Counted from the first letter of the stretch, positions 1 through 7,119 are shown. The stretch is 8,617 nt of DNA from Sphingopyxis macrogoltabida (GCA_003241685.1 QFPJ01000070.1:1-8617); one strand, 5' to 3'. Translations and numbers: made by a program. The notes: a model not told the origin generated them from the sequence alone.

Positions 1-2
1 CC

Positions 3-1382
3 GTGCTCATCAAGGCGGTCGCGGGCGGCGGCGGCAAGGGAATGCGCAAGGTGGACAGTCCGGCGGACTTCGCCGACGCGCTCGCCTCGTGCCAGCGCGA
101 GGCGGCGGCGTCGTTCGGCAACGACCATGTGCTGATCGAAAAATATATCCTGACCCCGCGCCATATCGAGGTGCAGGTGTTCGGCGACACCCACGGCAAT
201 GTCGTCCACCTGTTCGAGCGCGACTGCTCGCTCCAGCGCCGCCACCAGAAGGTGATCGAGGAAGCCCCCGCCCCCGGCATGGACGAAGCGACGCGCGCCG
301 ACCTCTGCGCCGCAGCGGTGCGCGCCGCGAAGGCCGTGGACTATGTCGGCGCGGGAACGATCGAGTTCATCGCCGACGCCAGCGAAGGCCTGCGCGCCGA
401 CCGCATCTGGTTCATGGAAATGAACACGCGGCTTCAGGTCGAGCATCCGGTTACCGAGGAAATCACCGGCGTCGATCTGGTCGAATGGCAGCTTCGCGTC
501 GCGTCGGGCGAGCCGATCCCGCTATCGCAGGACGAGCTGGCGATCAACGGCTGGGCGATGGAAGCACGGCTTTATGCGGAAGACCCCGCCAAGGGTTTCC
601 TCCCCTCGATCGGCACCCTCGAACTCTTCCAGCTTCCCGAACATCTGGGCCGCATCGACACCGGCGTCTATGAAGGCGCCGAGGTGTCGCCCTTCTACGA
701 CCCGATGATCGCCAAGGTCATCGCCTATGGCGAGGATCGCGAGGACGCGCGGGCGATGCTGACGGAAATGCTGGAGGACAGCGCGATCTGGCCGGTGAAG
801 ACCAATTCGGCCTTCCTGATCGCGGCGCTGGATCATCCCGATTTCGTCGCGGGCACCGTCGATACCGGCCTGATCGGCCGCGATGGCGACGCGATGACCG
901 CCGATCCCGAACCGTCGGCCCAGGCGCTGACCAATGCGGCGATGGCGATGGTGCCGCGCTCGCTGCAATCGGGCTTCCGGCTCAACGCGCCCGATGTGCG
1001 CGCCGCGCCTTTCCTGCTCGACGGCCGGCGCGTCGAGGTGGTGCTGCACGGTCCCGGCGCCGAGGAGCCCGCGCCCGCGATGCTCGTCGCCGAACGCGGC
1101 GCAGTATGGCAACTCACGCCCTGGCGCGTCGCGGGCGGAACGGGCGGCGGCGCGAGCGACGGCGCGATCCTGTCGCCGATGCCGGGCAAGATCATTGCGG
1201 TCGACGTCGCGGCGGGCGATGCCGTGACCAGGGGGCAGAAGCTGCTGACGCTGGAAGCGATGAAAATGGAGCACAGCCTGACCGCGCCGTTCGACGGTGT
1301 GGTGGCGGAACTCAACGCCGTCGCGGGCGCGCAAGTGCAGGTCGAGGCCTTGCTCGCGCGGATCGAGAAGGAAGAGGCATAA
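3..1382 (+). CDS. mccA: Biotin-dependent acyl-CoA carboxylase alpha subunit, probably 3-methylcrotonyl-CoA carboxylase (5' truncated)
   Basis: This is the biotin-carrying subunit of an acyl-CoA carboxylase. It carboxylates its own biotin with ATP and bicarbonate, and a beta subunit then transfers the CO2 to the acyl-CoA. The visible 459 residues start inside the biotin carboxylase ATP-grasp domain (glycine-rich loop GGGGKG at 8-13). They continue through ERDCSLQRRHQK (72-83) and the active-site segment EMNTRLQVEHP (139-149), then the biotin carboxylase C-terminal domain (about 185-295), and end in a biotinyl domain with EAMKMEH, biotinylated Lys421. Family members are about 620-670 residues, so some 150-200 N-terminal residues lie left of the window, and the GTG at position 3 is not the true start. 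The tail (APFDGVVAEL, then GAQV) resembles methylcrotonyl-CoA rather than propionyl-CoA carboxylase, which points to leucine degradation. A geranyl-CoA carboxylase or another substrate is possible. It ends in TAATG, overlapping the next gene by one base. Confidence 0.88.
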   Translation: MLIKAVAGGGGKGMRKVDSPADFADALASCQREAAASFGNDHVLIEKYILTPRHIEVQVFGDTHGNVVHLFERDCSLQRRHQKVIEEAPAPGMDEATRADLCAAAVRAAKAVDYVGAGTIEFIADASEGLRADRIWFMEMNTRLQVEHPVTEEITGVDLVEWQLRVASGEPIPLSQDELAINGWAMEARLYAEDPAKGFLPSIGTLELFQLPEHLGRIDTGVYEGAEVSPFYDPMIAKVIAYGEDREDARAMLTEMLEDSAIWPVKTNSAFLIAALDHPDFVAGTVDTGLIGRDGDAMTADPEPSAQALTNAAMAMVPRSLQSGFRLNAPDVRAAPFLLDGRRVEVVLHGPGAEEPAPAMLVAERGAVWQLTPWRVAGGTGGGASDGAILSPMPGKIIAVDVAAGDAVTRGQKLLTLEAMKMEHSLTAPFDGVVAELNAVAGAQVQVEALLARIEKEEA

Positions 1383-1834
1383 TGGCCGGCAAATATTTCG
1401 ACGAATGGACCATCGGCGACAGGCTGACGCATGACATCCGCCGCACGGTGACGGAGACCGACAATCTGCTGTTCACCACGATGACCCACAATCCGCAGCC
1501 GCTTCATCTGGATGTCGAGGCGGCAAAGGCATCGGAGTTCGGCCAGATCCTGGTCAACGGCACCTTCACCTTCAGCCTGATGGTCGGGCTGTCGGTCGGC
1601 GATACGACGCTTGGCACGCTGGTCGCCAACTTGGGCTATGACAAGCTCGTCATGCCGAAGCCGGTGTTCATCGGCGACACGCTGCGCGCGACGAGCGAGG
1701 TCGTCGGCCTGAAAGAATCCCGGTCGCGGCCCAATGCGGGTATCGTCACCTTCCTGCACCGCTGCATCAACCAGCGTGACGAGATCGTTTGCCAGTGCGA
1801 ACGCTCCGCATTGCTCAAGAAGAAGGCCGCCTGA
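1382..1834 (+). CDS. MaoC family hydratase/dehydratase
   Basis: A 150-residue single hot-dog-fold enoyl-CoA hydratase-like protein of the MaoC family. It probably adds water to, or removes it from, an enoyl-CoA in the cytoplasm. The active-site loop reads THNPQPLHLD (35-44). Canonical (R)-hydratases have Asp five residues before the catalytic His; here His42 is kept but the Asp position is Asn37. From memory this is seen in a MaoC subfamily linked to mesaconyl/itaconyl-type CoA esters. A second conserved block, PKPVFIGDTLRATSEV (92-107), is typical of MaoC proteins. The ATG start is supported by a strong Shine-Dalgarno (AAGGAAGAGG, 1368-1377) and by the one-base TAATG overlap with the carboxylase stop. 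The same frame is open further upstream to 1106, but that stretch lies inside the carboxylase gene. The next gene begins at its stop (TGATG). The exact substrate is unknown. Confidence 0.88.
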   Translation: MAGKYFDEWTIGDRLTHDIRRTVTETDNLLFTTMTHNPQPLHLDVEAAKASEFGQILVNGTFTFSLMVGLSVGDTTLGTLVANLGYDKLVMPKPVFIGDTLRATSEVVGLKESRSRPNAGIVTFLHRCINQRDEIVCQCERSALLKKKAA

Positions 1835-2685
1835 TGCGTCTCCGTTCCCTGCTTTTCGTCCCCGGCGACCGCCCCGAACGCTTTGCCAAGGCAGCCGGTT
1901 CAGGCGCCGATGCGATCATCCTCGATCTGGAAGATTCGGTGTCGCCGGCCAACAAGGAGCGCGCGCGCGCCGCCGTCGCCGATTATCTGGCGGGAACGCG
2001 CGAAGTGTTCACGCTGGTCCGCGTCAATCCGCTCGACGGTCATATGACCGCGGCCGATGTGGCGGCGATCGTCGCGGGCCGGCCCGACGCGATCATGCTG
2101 CCGAAAGCCGAAGGGGCGCCGAGCATCGCGCAACTCGACACGATCCTGCGCAGCGAAAGCCCGGCGGACGCGTCGCTGCCGCCGGTGCTGCCGATCGCCA
2201 CCGAAACCCCCGCCGCGCTGTTCACGCTGGGCAGCTATCGCGAGGCGAAGGAACGGCTCGTCGGCCTGACCTGGGGCGCGGAGGATCTGCCCGCCGCGAT
2301 CGGCGCCGCGACCAGCCGCAACCCCGACGGCAGCTATACCGCGCCCTATGAGGTCGCGCGGTCGCTGACGCTGTTCGCCGCGCATGGCGCCGGCACGGCG
2401 GCGATCGACACCGTCTTTCCCGCGATCAAGGACGAAGGGGGGCTGGCGGCTTATGCGGCGCGGGCGCGGCGCGACGGGTTCATGGGCATGATGGCGATCC
2501 ACCCGTCGCAGGTGGCACCGATCAACGCCGCCTTCACCCCTGCCGCCGAAGAGGTCGCGCGCGCGCAGGCGATCGTCGATGCCTTTGCCGCCAATCCGGG
2601 CGCCGGCGTGTTGCAGGTCGACGGCAAGATGATCGACGCGCCGCATCTGAAACAGGCGCGCCACCTGTTGTCGCTGGCCGATTAA
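1834..2685 (+). CDS. CitE/HpcH-type CoA-ester lyase (citramalyl/malyl-CoA lyase-like)
   Basis: A 283-residue TIM-barrel enzyme of the HpcH/HpaI aldolase - CitE family. It likely cleaves a 3-hydroxyacyl-CoA such as citramalyl-, malyl- or beta-methylmalyl-CoA into two acyl products, using Mg2+. Family blocks appear in order: LFVPGDRPER (7-16), ILDLEDSV (29-36), RVNP with Arg63, MLPKAEG with Lys91, TETPAAL with metal ligand Glu124, WGAEDLPAAIGA with metal ligand Asp151, and IHPSQV (222-227). Length matches stand-alone lyases, and no CitD/CitF genes are adjacent, so this is not part of a citrate lyase complex. The ATG overlaps the hydratase stop by one base and has AGAAGG (1821-1826) ahead of it. 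The hydratase-lyase pair resembles itaconyl-CoA hydratase plus citramalyl-CoA lyase, or mesaconyl-CoA hydratase plus malyl-CoA lyase. That reading comes from context, not from substrate-specific residues. Confidence 0.88.
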   Translation: MRLRSLLFVPGDRPERFAKAAGSGADAIILDLEDSVSPANKERARAAVADYLAGTREVFTLVRVNPLDGHMTAADVAAIVAGRPDAIMLPKAEGAPSIAQLDTILRSESPADASLPPVLPIATETPAALFTLGSYREAKERLVGLTWGAEDLPAAIGAATSRNPDGSYTAPYEVARSLTLFAAHGAGTAAIDTVFPAIKDEGGLAAYAARARRDGFMGMMAIHPSQVAPINAAFTPAAEEVARAQAIVDAFAANPGAGVLQVDGKMIDAPHLKQARHLLSLAD

Positions 2686-3068
2686 CCCGCGCTGCAGGCG
2701 GGTCCGCGCAGCCATTTCTGGGTTTCATGGCTGCGAAAGCGCACCATGCCCTGGCTGGTCTGCATGGTGACGACATTGTCGAATTCCATGCTGGTGCGCG
2801 TATAGGTGCCGCGGATCGTCGCCTGCAGATTGCCGTTGGGATCGCCCGCGATCTTGCAGTTCAGATAGCCGCTGATCCGCCCGCCGTTCATCTTGAACGA
2901 ACCGATGGTGCAACCCGACTCATGGCCGGGATCGAACAGCTTGACGTCCGGTTTCGCCGCGACCTCGGGTGCGATGCAATCCTCCGGGTCGGGGTCCGTT
3001 TCCAACAAAGCCTTGAACTGCTTTTCATATTCGGGCGCGATCTCCTCCGGAAAGAGGATTTTCACCAC
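2682..3068 (-). CDS. DUF3617-like extracytoplasmic domain, probably the severed C-terminus of the upstream TIR gene
   Basis: The conceptual protein from GTG at 3068 is 128 residues with four cysteines (31, 53, 71, 125). Its layout (CIAPE, SGCTIGSF, GGRISGYLNCKI, a G-x-Y strand, a final Cys) resembles the DUF3617 family of exported proteins common in sphingomonads. DUF3617 proteins normally carry a signal peptide; this one has none. The GTG start is poor because the domain's first conserved segment (PGIWTSKREV) lies just upstream of it. The reading frame is open back to 3161, directly after the TGA that ends the TIR gene, and contains no ATG, GTG or TTG between 3161 and the GTG at 3068. The piece therefore probably has no translation start of its own and is the detached periplasmic part of a TIR fusion. 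Its stop shares TTAA with the convergent lyase gene. The family call is by motif recall. Confidence 0.55.
   Translation of the reverse strand: MVKILFPEEIAPEYEKQFKALLETDPDPEDCIAPEVAAKPDVKLFDPGHESGCTIGSFKMNGGRISGYLNCKIAGDPNGNLQATIRGTYTRTSMEFDNVVTMQTSQGMVRFRSHETQKWLRGPACSAG
2685..2703. terminator. Weak hairpin at the convergent gene ends
   Basis: ACCCGC (2685-2690) and GCGGGT (2698-2703) can form a 6-bp GC-rich stem with a 7-base loop, starting at the last base of the lyase stop codon. No T-run follows on either strand, so intrinsic termination is doubtful. It also lies inside the final codons of the opposing frame. Confidence 0.25.
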
Positions 3069-3161
3069 CTCGCGCTTGCTGGTCCAGATGCCGGGTTCGA
3101 TCGGATTGTCGGCGACCGCCGCATCGCCGCCGCCGCTGCCCTGCCGTTTATCGCCGGCCCA

Positions 3162-3164
3162 TCA
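3162..3164 (-). other. In-frame TGA separating the TIR/membrane-helix part from the DUF3617-like part
   Basis: On the - strand the codons read ATG TGA TGG GCC. The TGA lies in the same frame as both flanking domains, which is otherwise open for about 344 codons. A single base change (for example from TGG or CGA) would create it. No start codon is available in this frame immediately downstream. The ATG formed across the TGA and TGG is in another frame and stops after four codons. Confidence 0.75.
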
Positions 3165-3716
3165 CATGCCGCCCGCGACCAGCGCGGCAAGCGCCACGGC
3201 GCCGAGCGCGAGCCAAAGCGGCCGCCGCGATGCCGCTTTGGGCCGTGCCGCCGCGACCGGCGCGGGGCGCGGCGCCGCCGGCGCGCCCGTCATCGCCGCG
3301 ACCAGCGCGTCGATGGCCGCATCCTCGCCCGCGAACCAGTCGATCCACTGATAATCCTTGAGCCAATAGGCCAGGCCCTGCGCCGCGACATTTTCCAGCC
3401 GCACCGGCAGGATGGCCGTGTTGGCATCCTCGCCCAGCATCAATTCGCGCTTCACATGGCGCGACTGGTCGGATTGCGCGCAAAACAGCAGGACGATCGC
3501 ATCGGACCGTGCGATCTGGTCGACGATCGCCTGATCGAAGGCGGTGCCCGCCGCTATATCGTCGGGGGCAAGCCAGCCGTCGACGCCCTGCTCCGCCAGC
3601 CGCGCCTTGATCCGCCGCGCGACCGCAACCTGCGAGCTATGGTGACTGATGAACGCCACGCGCCGCCGCGATGGGTCGGAAGAGGACACGGGCTGCTCGG
3701 TCATCGCGGGCATCAT
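3162..3716 (-). CDS. TIR domain protein with C-terminal transmembrane helix
   Basis: A 184-residue protein with an N-terminal bacterial TIR domain (about 18-128). Bacterial TIR domains often hydrolyse NAD+ or make cyclic ADP-ribose signals, frequently in antiphage defence. Visible elements are RVAFISHHSS (19-28), the BB-loop-like GWLAPDDIAAG (47-57), DAIVLLFCAQSDQS (72-85) and the putative catalytic Glu91 in the S-x2-S-x5-E arrangement. The usual Trp between Ser and Glu is not present. A low-complexity Ala/Pro linker (144-163) leads to SRRPLWLALG and a hydrophobic helix to residue 184, where TGA ends the frame immediately after the helix. ATG codons occur at residues 1, 2 and 5 with no clear ribosome binding site, so the start is uncertain by a few codons. 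It lies 52 bases after the phospholipase D gene on the same strand. It is probably the N-terminal half of a longer fusion. Defence function is possible but not shown. Confidence 0.82.
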   Translation of the reverse strand: MMPAMTEQPVSSSDPSRRRVAFISHHSSQVAVARRIKARLAEQGVDGWLAPDDIAAGTAFDQAIVDQIARSDAIVLLFCAQSDQSRHVKRELMLGEDANTAILPVRLENVAAQGLAYWLKDYQWIDWFAGEDAAIDALVAAMTGAPAAPRPAPVAAARPKAASRRPLWLALGAVALAALVAGGM

Positions 3717-3768
3717 ATGATCGGACGGGGCCGGCGCAAGTGATGATCCGCACAGCCGAAAAATCCCG

Positions 3769-5259
3769 TCAGCGGCGCCCGATCAGCCCGCGAACCCGCG
3801 ACAGGCCGCGATGCCAGTTCTTCTTCAGCCCGCGTTCGGCGATCCCTTCGAACATCGCATCGGGATTTTCGGGATCGAGCAGTTCATTGTCGGCGATAAA
3901 ATCGTCGAGCGGTCCCGGCTGGACGAGATCGAGCCATTCGAGCGTCCGCCCGCCGCCGCCGCGCAGCGCCTCGATCGTGTCGATGATCGACCCCGTGCCC
4001 TCGAACCGCCGCGCCACATCGTCGGGATCGGCACCCAGATGTTCAGCGATCAGCCGTTCGCGCAAACAGCGAATCACCGGCTCGATCCCGCCATTCGCGG
4101 GCAGCGCCGCGTCGATCGTCACGTCGCATTCGCTGTCGAGACCCAGCGAGCGGTTGTTCATGTTCGACGATCCGATCCGCAACAGCCGGTCGTCGACGAT
4201 CGCGGTCTTGGCATGGACATAGATGGGATCGCCGCCGCGCGTGTGCGGGACATAGACGCGGAAGCGGTCGCCGTGCGGCGCCTTCGCGATCTCGCGCACC
4301 AGCTTCACGCGCGCGGCATCCATCGCCATCTGCTCCAGCCAGCCATCGGCGGTTTCGGGCATCACCAACACGAACTCGGGCGGATCCGCTTCGTGCAGCC
4401 GTTCGGCAATCGCCGCCGCGATCTTGGCCGAGGTGAAATACTGGTTCTCGAAATAGATGAAGCGGCGGGCGGCCGCGATCATGTCCAGATAAAGCTGTTC
4501 GATCTCCCGCACTTCGGGAAAGCCATCATATTCGGCGCGGGTGCGCGAGATGGCGACATCGACGCCGGTGAAATCGGGTTCCAGATCGTCGGGCCAATTC
4601 TCCCCGTCACCCTCGATGTCGCGCAATTCCTTGTTCGTCGCGCGCTGCCAGCGTTCGTTGCCCAGATCGGCGAGCGCGCGGCCCACCGGACCGGCGAGCA
4701 GCATCGTGGAATCATGCCATGGCATATAGGCATCGCCGTCGGGGTTGGTCCGGCGCCGGTCCTCGTCGCGATGGTCGCAGGTATCCCAGCGCGCCGCCGC
4801 CACGTCGATCCCGCCGCACACCGCCAGATGATCGTCGAAGACCGCGACCTTCTGATGATGGCTGCATCCCACCGGATGCGCGCTGTCGAGCCGGAAGCTG
4901 ATCGAGCGCGTCAGTTTCCAGCGCAGGATCATCGCCGCGATGCGCGGCATCAGAAATTGTTTCAGCCCGCCGAAATTCCAGCGCAGGATGTCGATGTCGC
5001 GATCGGGCCTGTCATGCGCCAACCGCAGCAGGAAATGGCCGAGCGACTCCCCTTCGCCCCGTTCGTCGGGGGTCAACGATATGCGCGGGTCGAAATCCCA
5101 GCCGATCAGCAGGATGCGTTCCTTCGCCCCTTCCATCAGGCCCACCAGCCGGGCGTAATAATCGGCGGCATCGACGATCATCCGCGCCTTGTCGGCACGT
5201 TCGATGCGCCAGCAGTTGCGGCCTTCGGCGACGATCGGGGACAGCGCGGCGTCGGTCAT
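3769..5259 (-). CDS. Phospholipase D superfamily protein with two HKD motifs
   Basis: This 496-residue protein carries two complete HxKxxxxD half-sites, so it should form a full PLD active site and cleave or transfer phosphodiester head groups via a phosphohistidine intermediate. Numbered from the chosen start, motif 1 is HHQKVAVFDD (His135, Lys137, Asp142) followed by GGIDVAAARWD. Motif 2 is HAKTAIVDD (His349, Lys351, Asp356) followed by IGSSNMNNRS. No signal peptide or clear membrane helix is seen, so a cytoplasmic or membrane-peripheral location is likely. An ATG 12 codons upstream (5295) is also in frame. I prefer 5259 because a G-rich stretch (TGGGGGCG) sits just ahead of it and the extra residues (MQPSPPPRVGAS) look like untranslated sequence. 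It follows the acyl-CoA dehydrogenase by about 57 bases, consistent with one transcript. Candidate roles are phospholipase D or cardiolipin synthase-like transfer; a nuclease is less likely given the single-chain two-motif layout. Confidence 0.86.
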   Translation of the reverse strand: MTDAALSPIVAEGRNCWRIERADKARMIVDAADYYARLVGLMEGAKERILLIGWDFDPRISLTPDERGEGESLGHFLLRLAHDRPDRDIDILRWNFGGLKQFLMPRIAAMILRWKLTRSISFRLDSAHPVGCSHHQKVAVFDDHLAVCGGIDVAAARWDTCDHRDEDRRRTNPDGDAYMPWHDSTMLLAGPVGRALADLGNERWQRATNKELRDIEGDGENWPDDLEPDFTGVDVAISRTRAEYDGFPEVREIEQLYLDMIAAARRFIYFENQYFTSAKIAAAIAERLHEADPPEFVLVMPETADGWLEQMAMDAARVKLVREIAKAPHGDRFRVYVPHTRGGDPIYVHAKTAIVDDRLLRIGSSNMNNRSLGLDSECDVTIDAALPANGGIEPVIRCLRERLIAEHLGADPDDVARRFEGTGSIIDTIEALRGGGGRTLEWLDLVQPGPLDDFIADNELLDPENPDAMFEGIAERGLKKNWHRGLSRVRGLIGRR

Positions 5260-5316
5260 CGACGCCCCCACGCGCGGCGGCGGCGATGGTTGCATCGCGG
5301 CGGCATCCGGGGCGCG

Positions 5317-7119
5317 TCAGGCGGCGTGGAACTGCTCCGGCGCCAGCGCCATCATCGCCTCGCTGCCCGCCTCGATCTTGCGGCGCAGGGCGCCCGCGTC
5401 GGGCATGAAGCGTTCGGCGAAATGGCGCGCGGTGACGATCTTCGCGTCCAGAAACGCCTTGTTCCCGCGCCCTTCGTCCAGCGCCTTCTGTGCCGCCTGC
5501 GCCATCCTGAGCCACATCAGGCCCAGCGCGACGATGCCCATGATATGCATGTAATGGTGCGCGCCCGCGCCGACATTATTGGGGTTCGCCATGCCGTTCT
5601 GCATGAACCACATCGTCGCGGCCTTCAGTTCGCCATTCGCCTTTTCCAGCCGGCCCGCGAAATCGCCGAGCGCATCGACCGATTTCGCCGCCGCCGCTTC
5701 CTGATCGACGATCGCGAACAGGGCCTGCACCGCGCGGCCGCCATTCTGCGCCAGCTTGCGGCCGACCAGGTCCATCGCCTGAACCCCGTTGGCGCCTTCA
5801 TAGATCATCGTGATGCGCGCATCGCGGACATATTGGCTCATGCCCTGTTCCTCGATGTAGCCGTGGCCGCCGAACACCTGCTGTGCATTGGTCGCGACGT
5901 CATAGCCCTTGTCGGTGCCATAGCCCTTGATCACCGGAGTCAGCAGGCTGACGAGATCGTCGGCGGTCTGGCGCTCTTCCTCGCTCGCCGCGATATGCGA
6001 CAGATCGACCTGCAAAGCCCCCCACAGGCACAGCGCGCGCAGCCCCTCGACCGTCGCCTTGGCGTCCATCAGCATGCGGCGCACGTCGGGATGCACGAAC
6101 AGCGGGTCGGCCTTTTCCTGCGGATCGGCGGGGCCCGTCAGCGCGCGGCCCTGACGACGGTCCTGCGCATATTGCACCGCATTCTGGAATGCGATCTCGG
6201 CCTGGCTCAACCCCTGGATGCCGACGCCGAGGCGCGCCGCGTTCATCATCACGAACATGGCGGCCAGCCCCTTATTCTCCTCGCCGACCATCCAGCCCTT
6301 GGCGCCGTCATAATTCATCACGCAGGTCGCGTTGGCGTGGATGCCCATCTTGTGCTCGATCGACCCGCACGACAGGCTGTTGCGTTCCCCCAGCGATCCG
6401 TCCGCGTTGACCAGATATTTGGGAACGATGAACAGCGATATGCCCTTCACGCTGTCGGGGGCGTCGGGGGTTTTGGCCAGCACCAGGTGAATGATATTGT
6501 CGGTCAGGTCATGTTCGCCCGATGAAATGAATATCTTCGTGCCCGTGATCGCATAGCTGCCGTCGCCGCCCGGCACCGCCCGGGTGCGGATCAGGCCCAG
6601 GTCGGTGCCGCAATGCGGCTCGGTCAGGTTCATCGTCCCGCCCCATTCGCCCGACACCATGCGCGGCACATAGGTCGCCTTCTGTTCGTCCGACCCCTTG
6701 ACCAGAATCGCCGCGACCGCGGCCTGGGTAAGACCGGGATACATGGAAAAGGCCTGGTTCGCCGCCATGCGATATTCCTCGACCGGGAATCCGACGACAT
6801 GGGGCAATCCCTGACCGCCGACATCCTCGGGCTGGGTCAGCAGCGTCCACCCGGCATCGCAATAGGCCTTATAGGCTTCCTTGAAGCCCGCGGGCGTCGT
6901 CACGCTGCCGTCGTCGTGACGCGTGCAGCCTTCCTGATCGCCCGAATAGTTGATCGGGAACAGCACTTCTTCACAGAATTTCGCGGCCTCGCTCAGCACC
7001 GCCTCGACCATGTCGGGGCTCGCATTGGCAAAACCGGGCAGATCGGCGTAGCGATCGATGCCGAGGACGTCGTTCAGCAGGAACAGCGTATCCTGAACGG
7101 GAGCGCGATAAACGGGCAT
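5317..7119 (-). CDS. Acyl-CoA dehydrogenase, long FadE/DmdC-like form
   Basis: A 600-residue FAD-dependent acyl-CoA dehydrogenase that introduces the alpha-beta double bond in an acyl-CoA. The N-terminus MPVYRAPVQDTLFLLNDVL is the signature extension of the long subfamily that includes 3-methylmercaptopropionyl-CoA dehydrogenase (DmdC). The core contains MNLTEPHCGTDLG (163-175), TGTKIFISSGEHDL (192-205), GCQ-region equivalents around 255-282, QQVFGGHGY (413-421) and the catalytic-base region TMIYEGANGVQAMDLVGRK (437-455, Glu441). A C-terminal helical extension runs beyond 455. The frame is open upstream to a TTG at 7152, but ATG at 7119 begins exactly at the family signature and has GGAAAG a short way ahead. 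It lies 66 bases after the merR stop and 57 bases before the phospholipase D start. Substrate cannot be read from sequence: medium/long-chain, branched or methylthio acyl-CoAs are all possible. Confidence 0.92.
   Translation of the reverse strand: MPVYRAPVQDTLFLLNDVLGIDRYADLPGFANASPDMVEAVLSEAAKFCEEVLFPINYSGDQEGCTRHDDGSVTTPAGFKEAYKAYCDAGWTLLTQPEDVGGQGLPHVVGFPVEEYRMAANQAFSMYPGLTQAAVAAILVKGSDEQKATYVPRMVSGEWGGTMNLTEPHCGTDLGLIRTRAVPGGDGSYAITGTKIFISSGEHDLTDNIIHLVLAKTPDAPDSVKGISLFIVPKYLVNADGSLGERNSLSCGSIEHKMGIHANATCVMNYDGAKGWMVGEENKGLAAMFVMMNAARLGVGIQGLSQAEIAFQNAVQYAQDRRQGRALTGPADPQEKADPLFVHPDVRRMLMDAKATVEGLRALCLWGALQVDLSHIAASEEERQTADDLVSLLTPVIKGYGTDKGYDVATNAQQVFGGHGYIEEQGMSQYVRDARITMIYEGANGVQAMDLVGRKLAQNGGRAVQALFAIVDQEAAAAKSVDALGDFAGRLEKANGELKAATMWFMQNGMANPNNVGAGAHHYMHIMGIVALGLMWLRMAQAAQKALDEGRGNKAFLDAKIVTARHFAERFMPDAGALRRKIEAGSEAMMALAPEQFHAA

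Larger units (their letters stand above)
2682..3716 (-). pseudogene. Putative TIR - membrane helix - DUF3617-like fusion gene interrupted by one in-frame TGA
   Basis: Read as one frame from ATG 3716 to TAA 2682, the stretch encodes a cytoplasmic TIR domain, an Ala/Pro-rich linker, two Arg followed by a hydrophobic helix, a Gly/Ser-rich linker (DKRQGSGGGDAA) and a DUF3617-like domain, about 344 codons in all. The only interruption is TGA at 3162-3164, between Met and Trp codons at the end of the membrane helix. Arg residues just before the helix predict the TIR domain inside and the C-terminal domain in the periplasm, where DUF3617 proteins are normally found. This composite is an inference. 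The alternatives are a sequencing error, genuine nonsense inactivation of the C-terminal half, TGA readthrough, or two separate genes. Confidence 0.55.

Noticed and set aside
522..1759. Long - strand frames opposite the carboxylase gene
   Set aside because: They mirror a gene with unmistakable biotin carboxylase and biotinyl motifs, and their composition is that of GC-rich antisense.
3162..3176. Re-initiation at the ATG formed across the TGA and TGG codons as a start for the DUF3617-like part
   Set aside because: That ATG is in a different frame and reaches a TAA after four codons, so it cannot express the domain.
2727..3743. A 338-codon + strand frame opposite the TIR and DUF3617-like region
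   Set aside because: Antisense shadow with Arg-rich composition and no motif. The - strand reading has recognisable TIR and DUF3617-like features.
3754..3768. Run of T on the - strand just after the phospholipase D stop as an intrinsic terminator
   Set aside because: I could not find a convincing GC-rich stem immediately before it.
3811..6525. A stop-free 904-codon frame on the + strand opposite the phospholipase D and acyl-CoA dehydrogenase genes
   Set aside because: It runs antisense through two genes with complete catalytic motifs, spans the boundary between them, and its Arg/His/Gln/Asp-rich composition is what the complement of GC-rich codons gives. No domain is recognisable.
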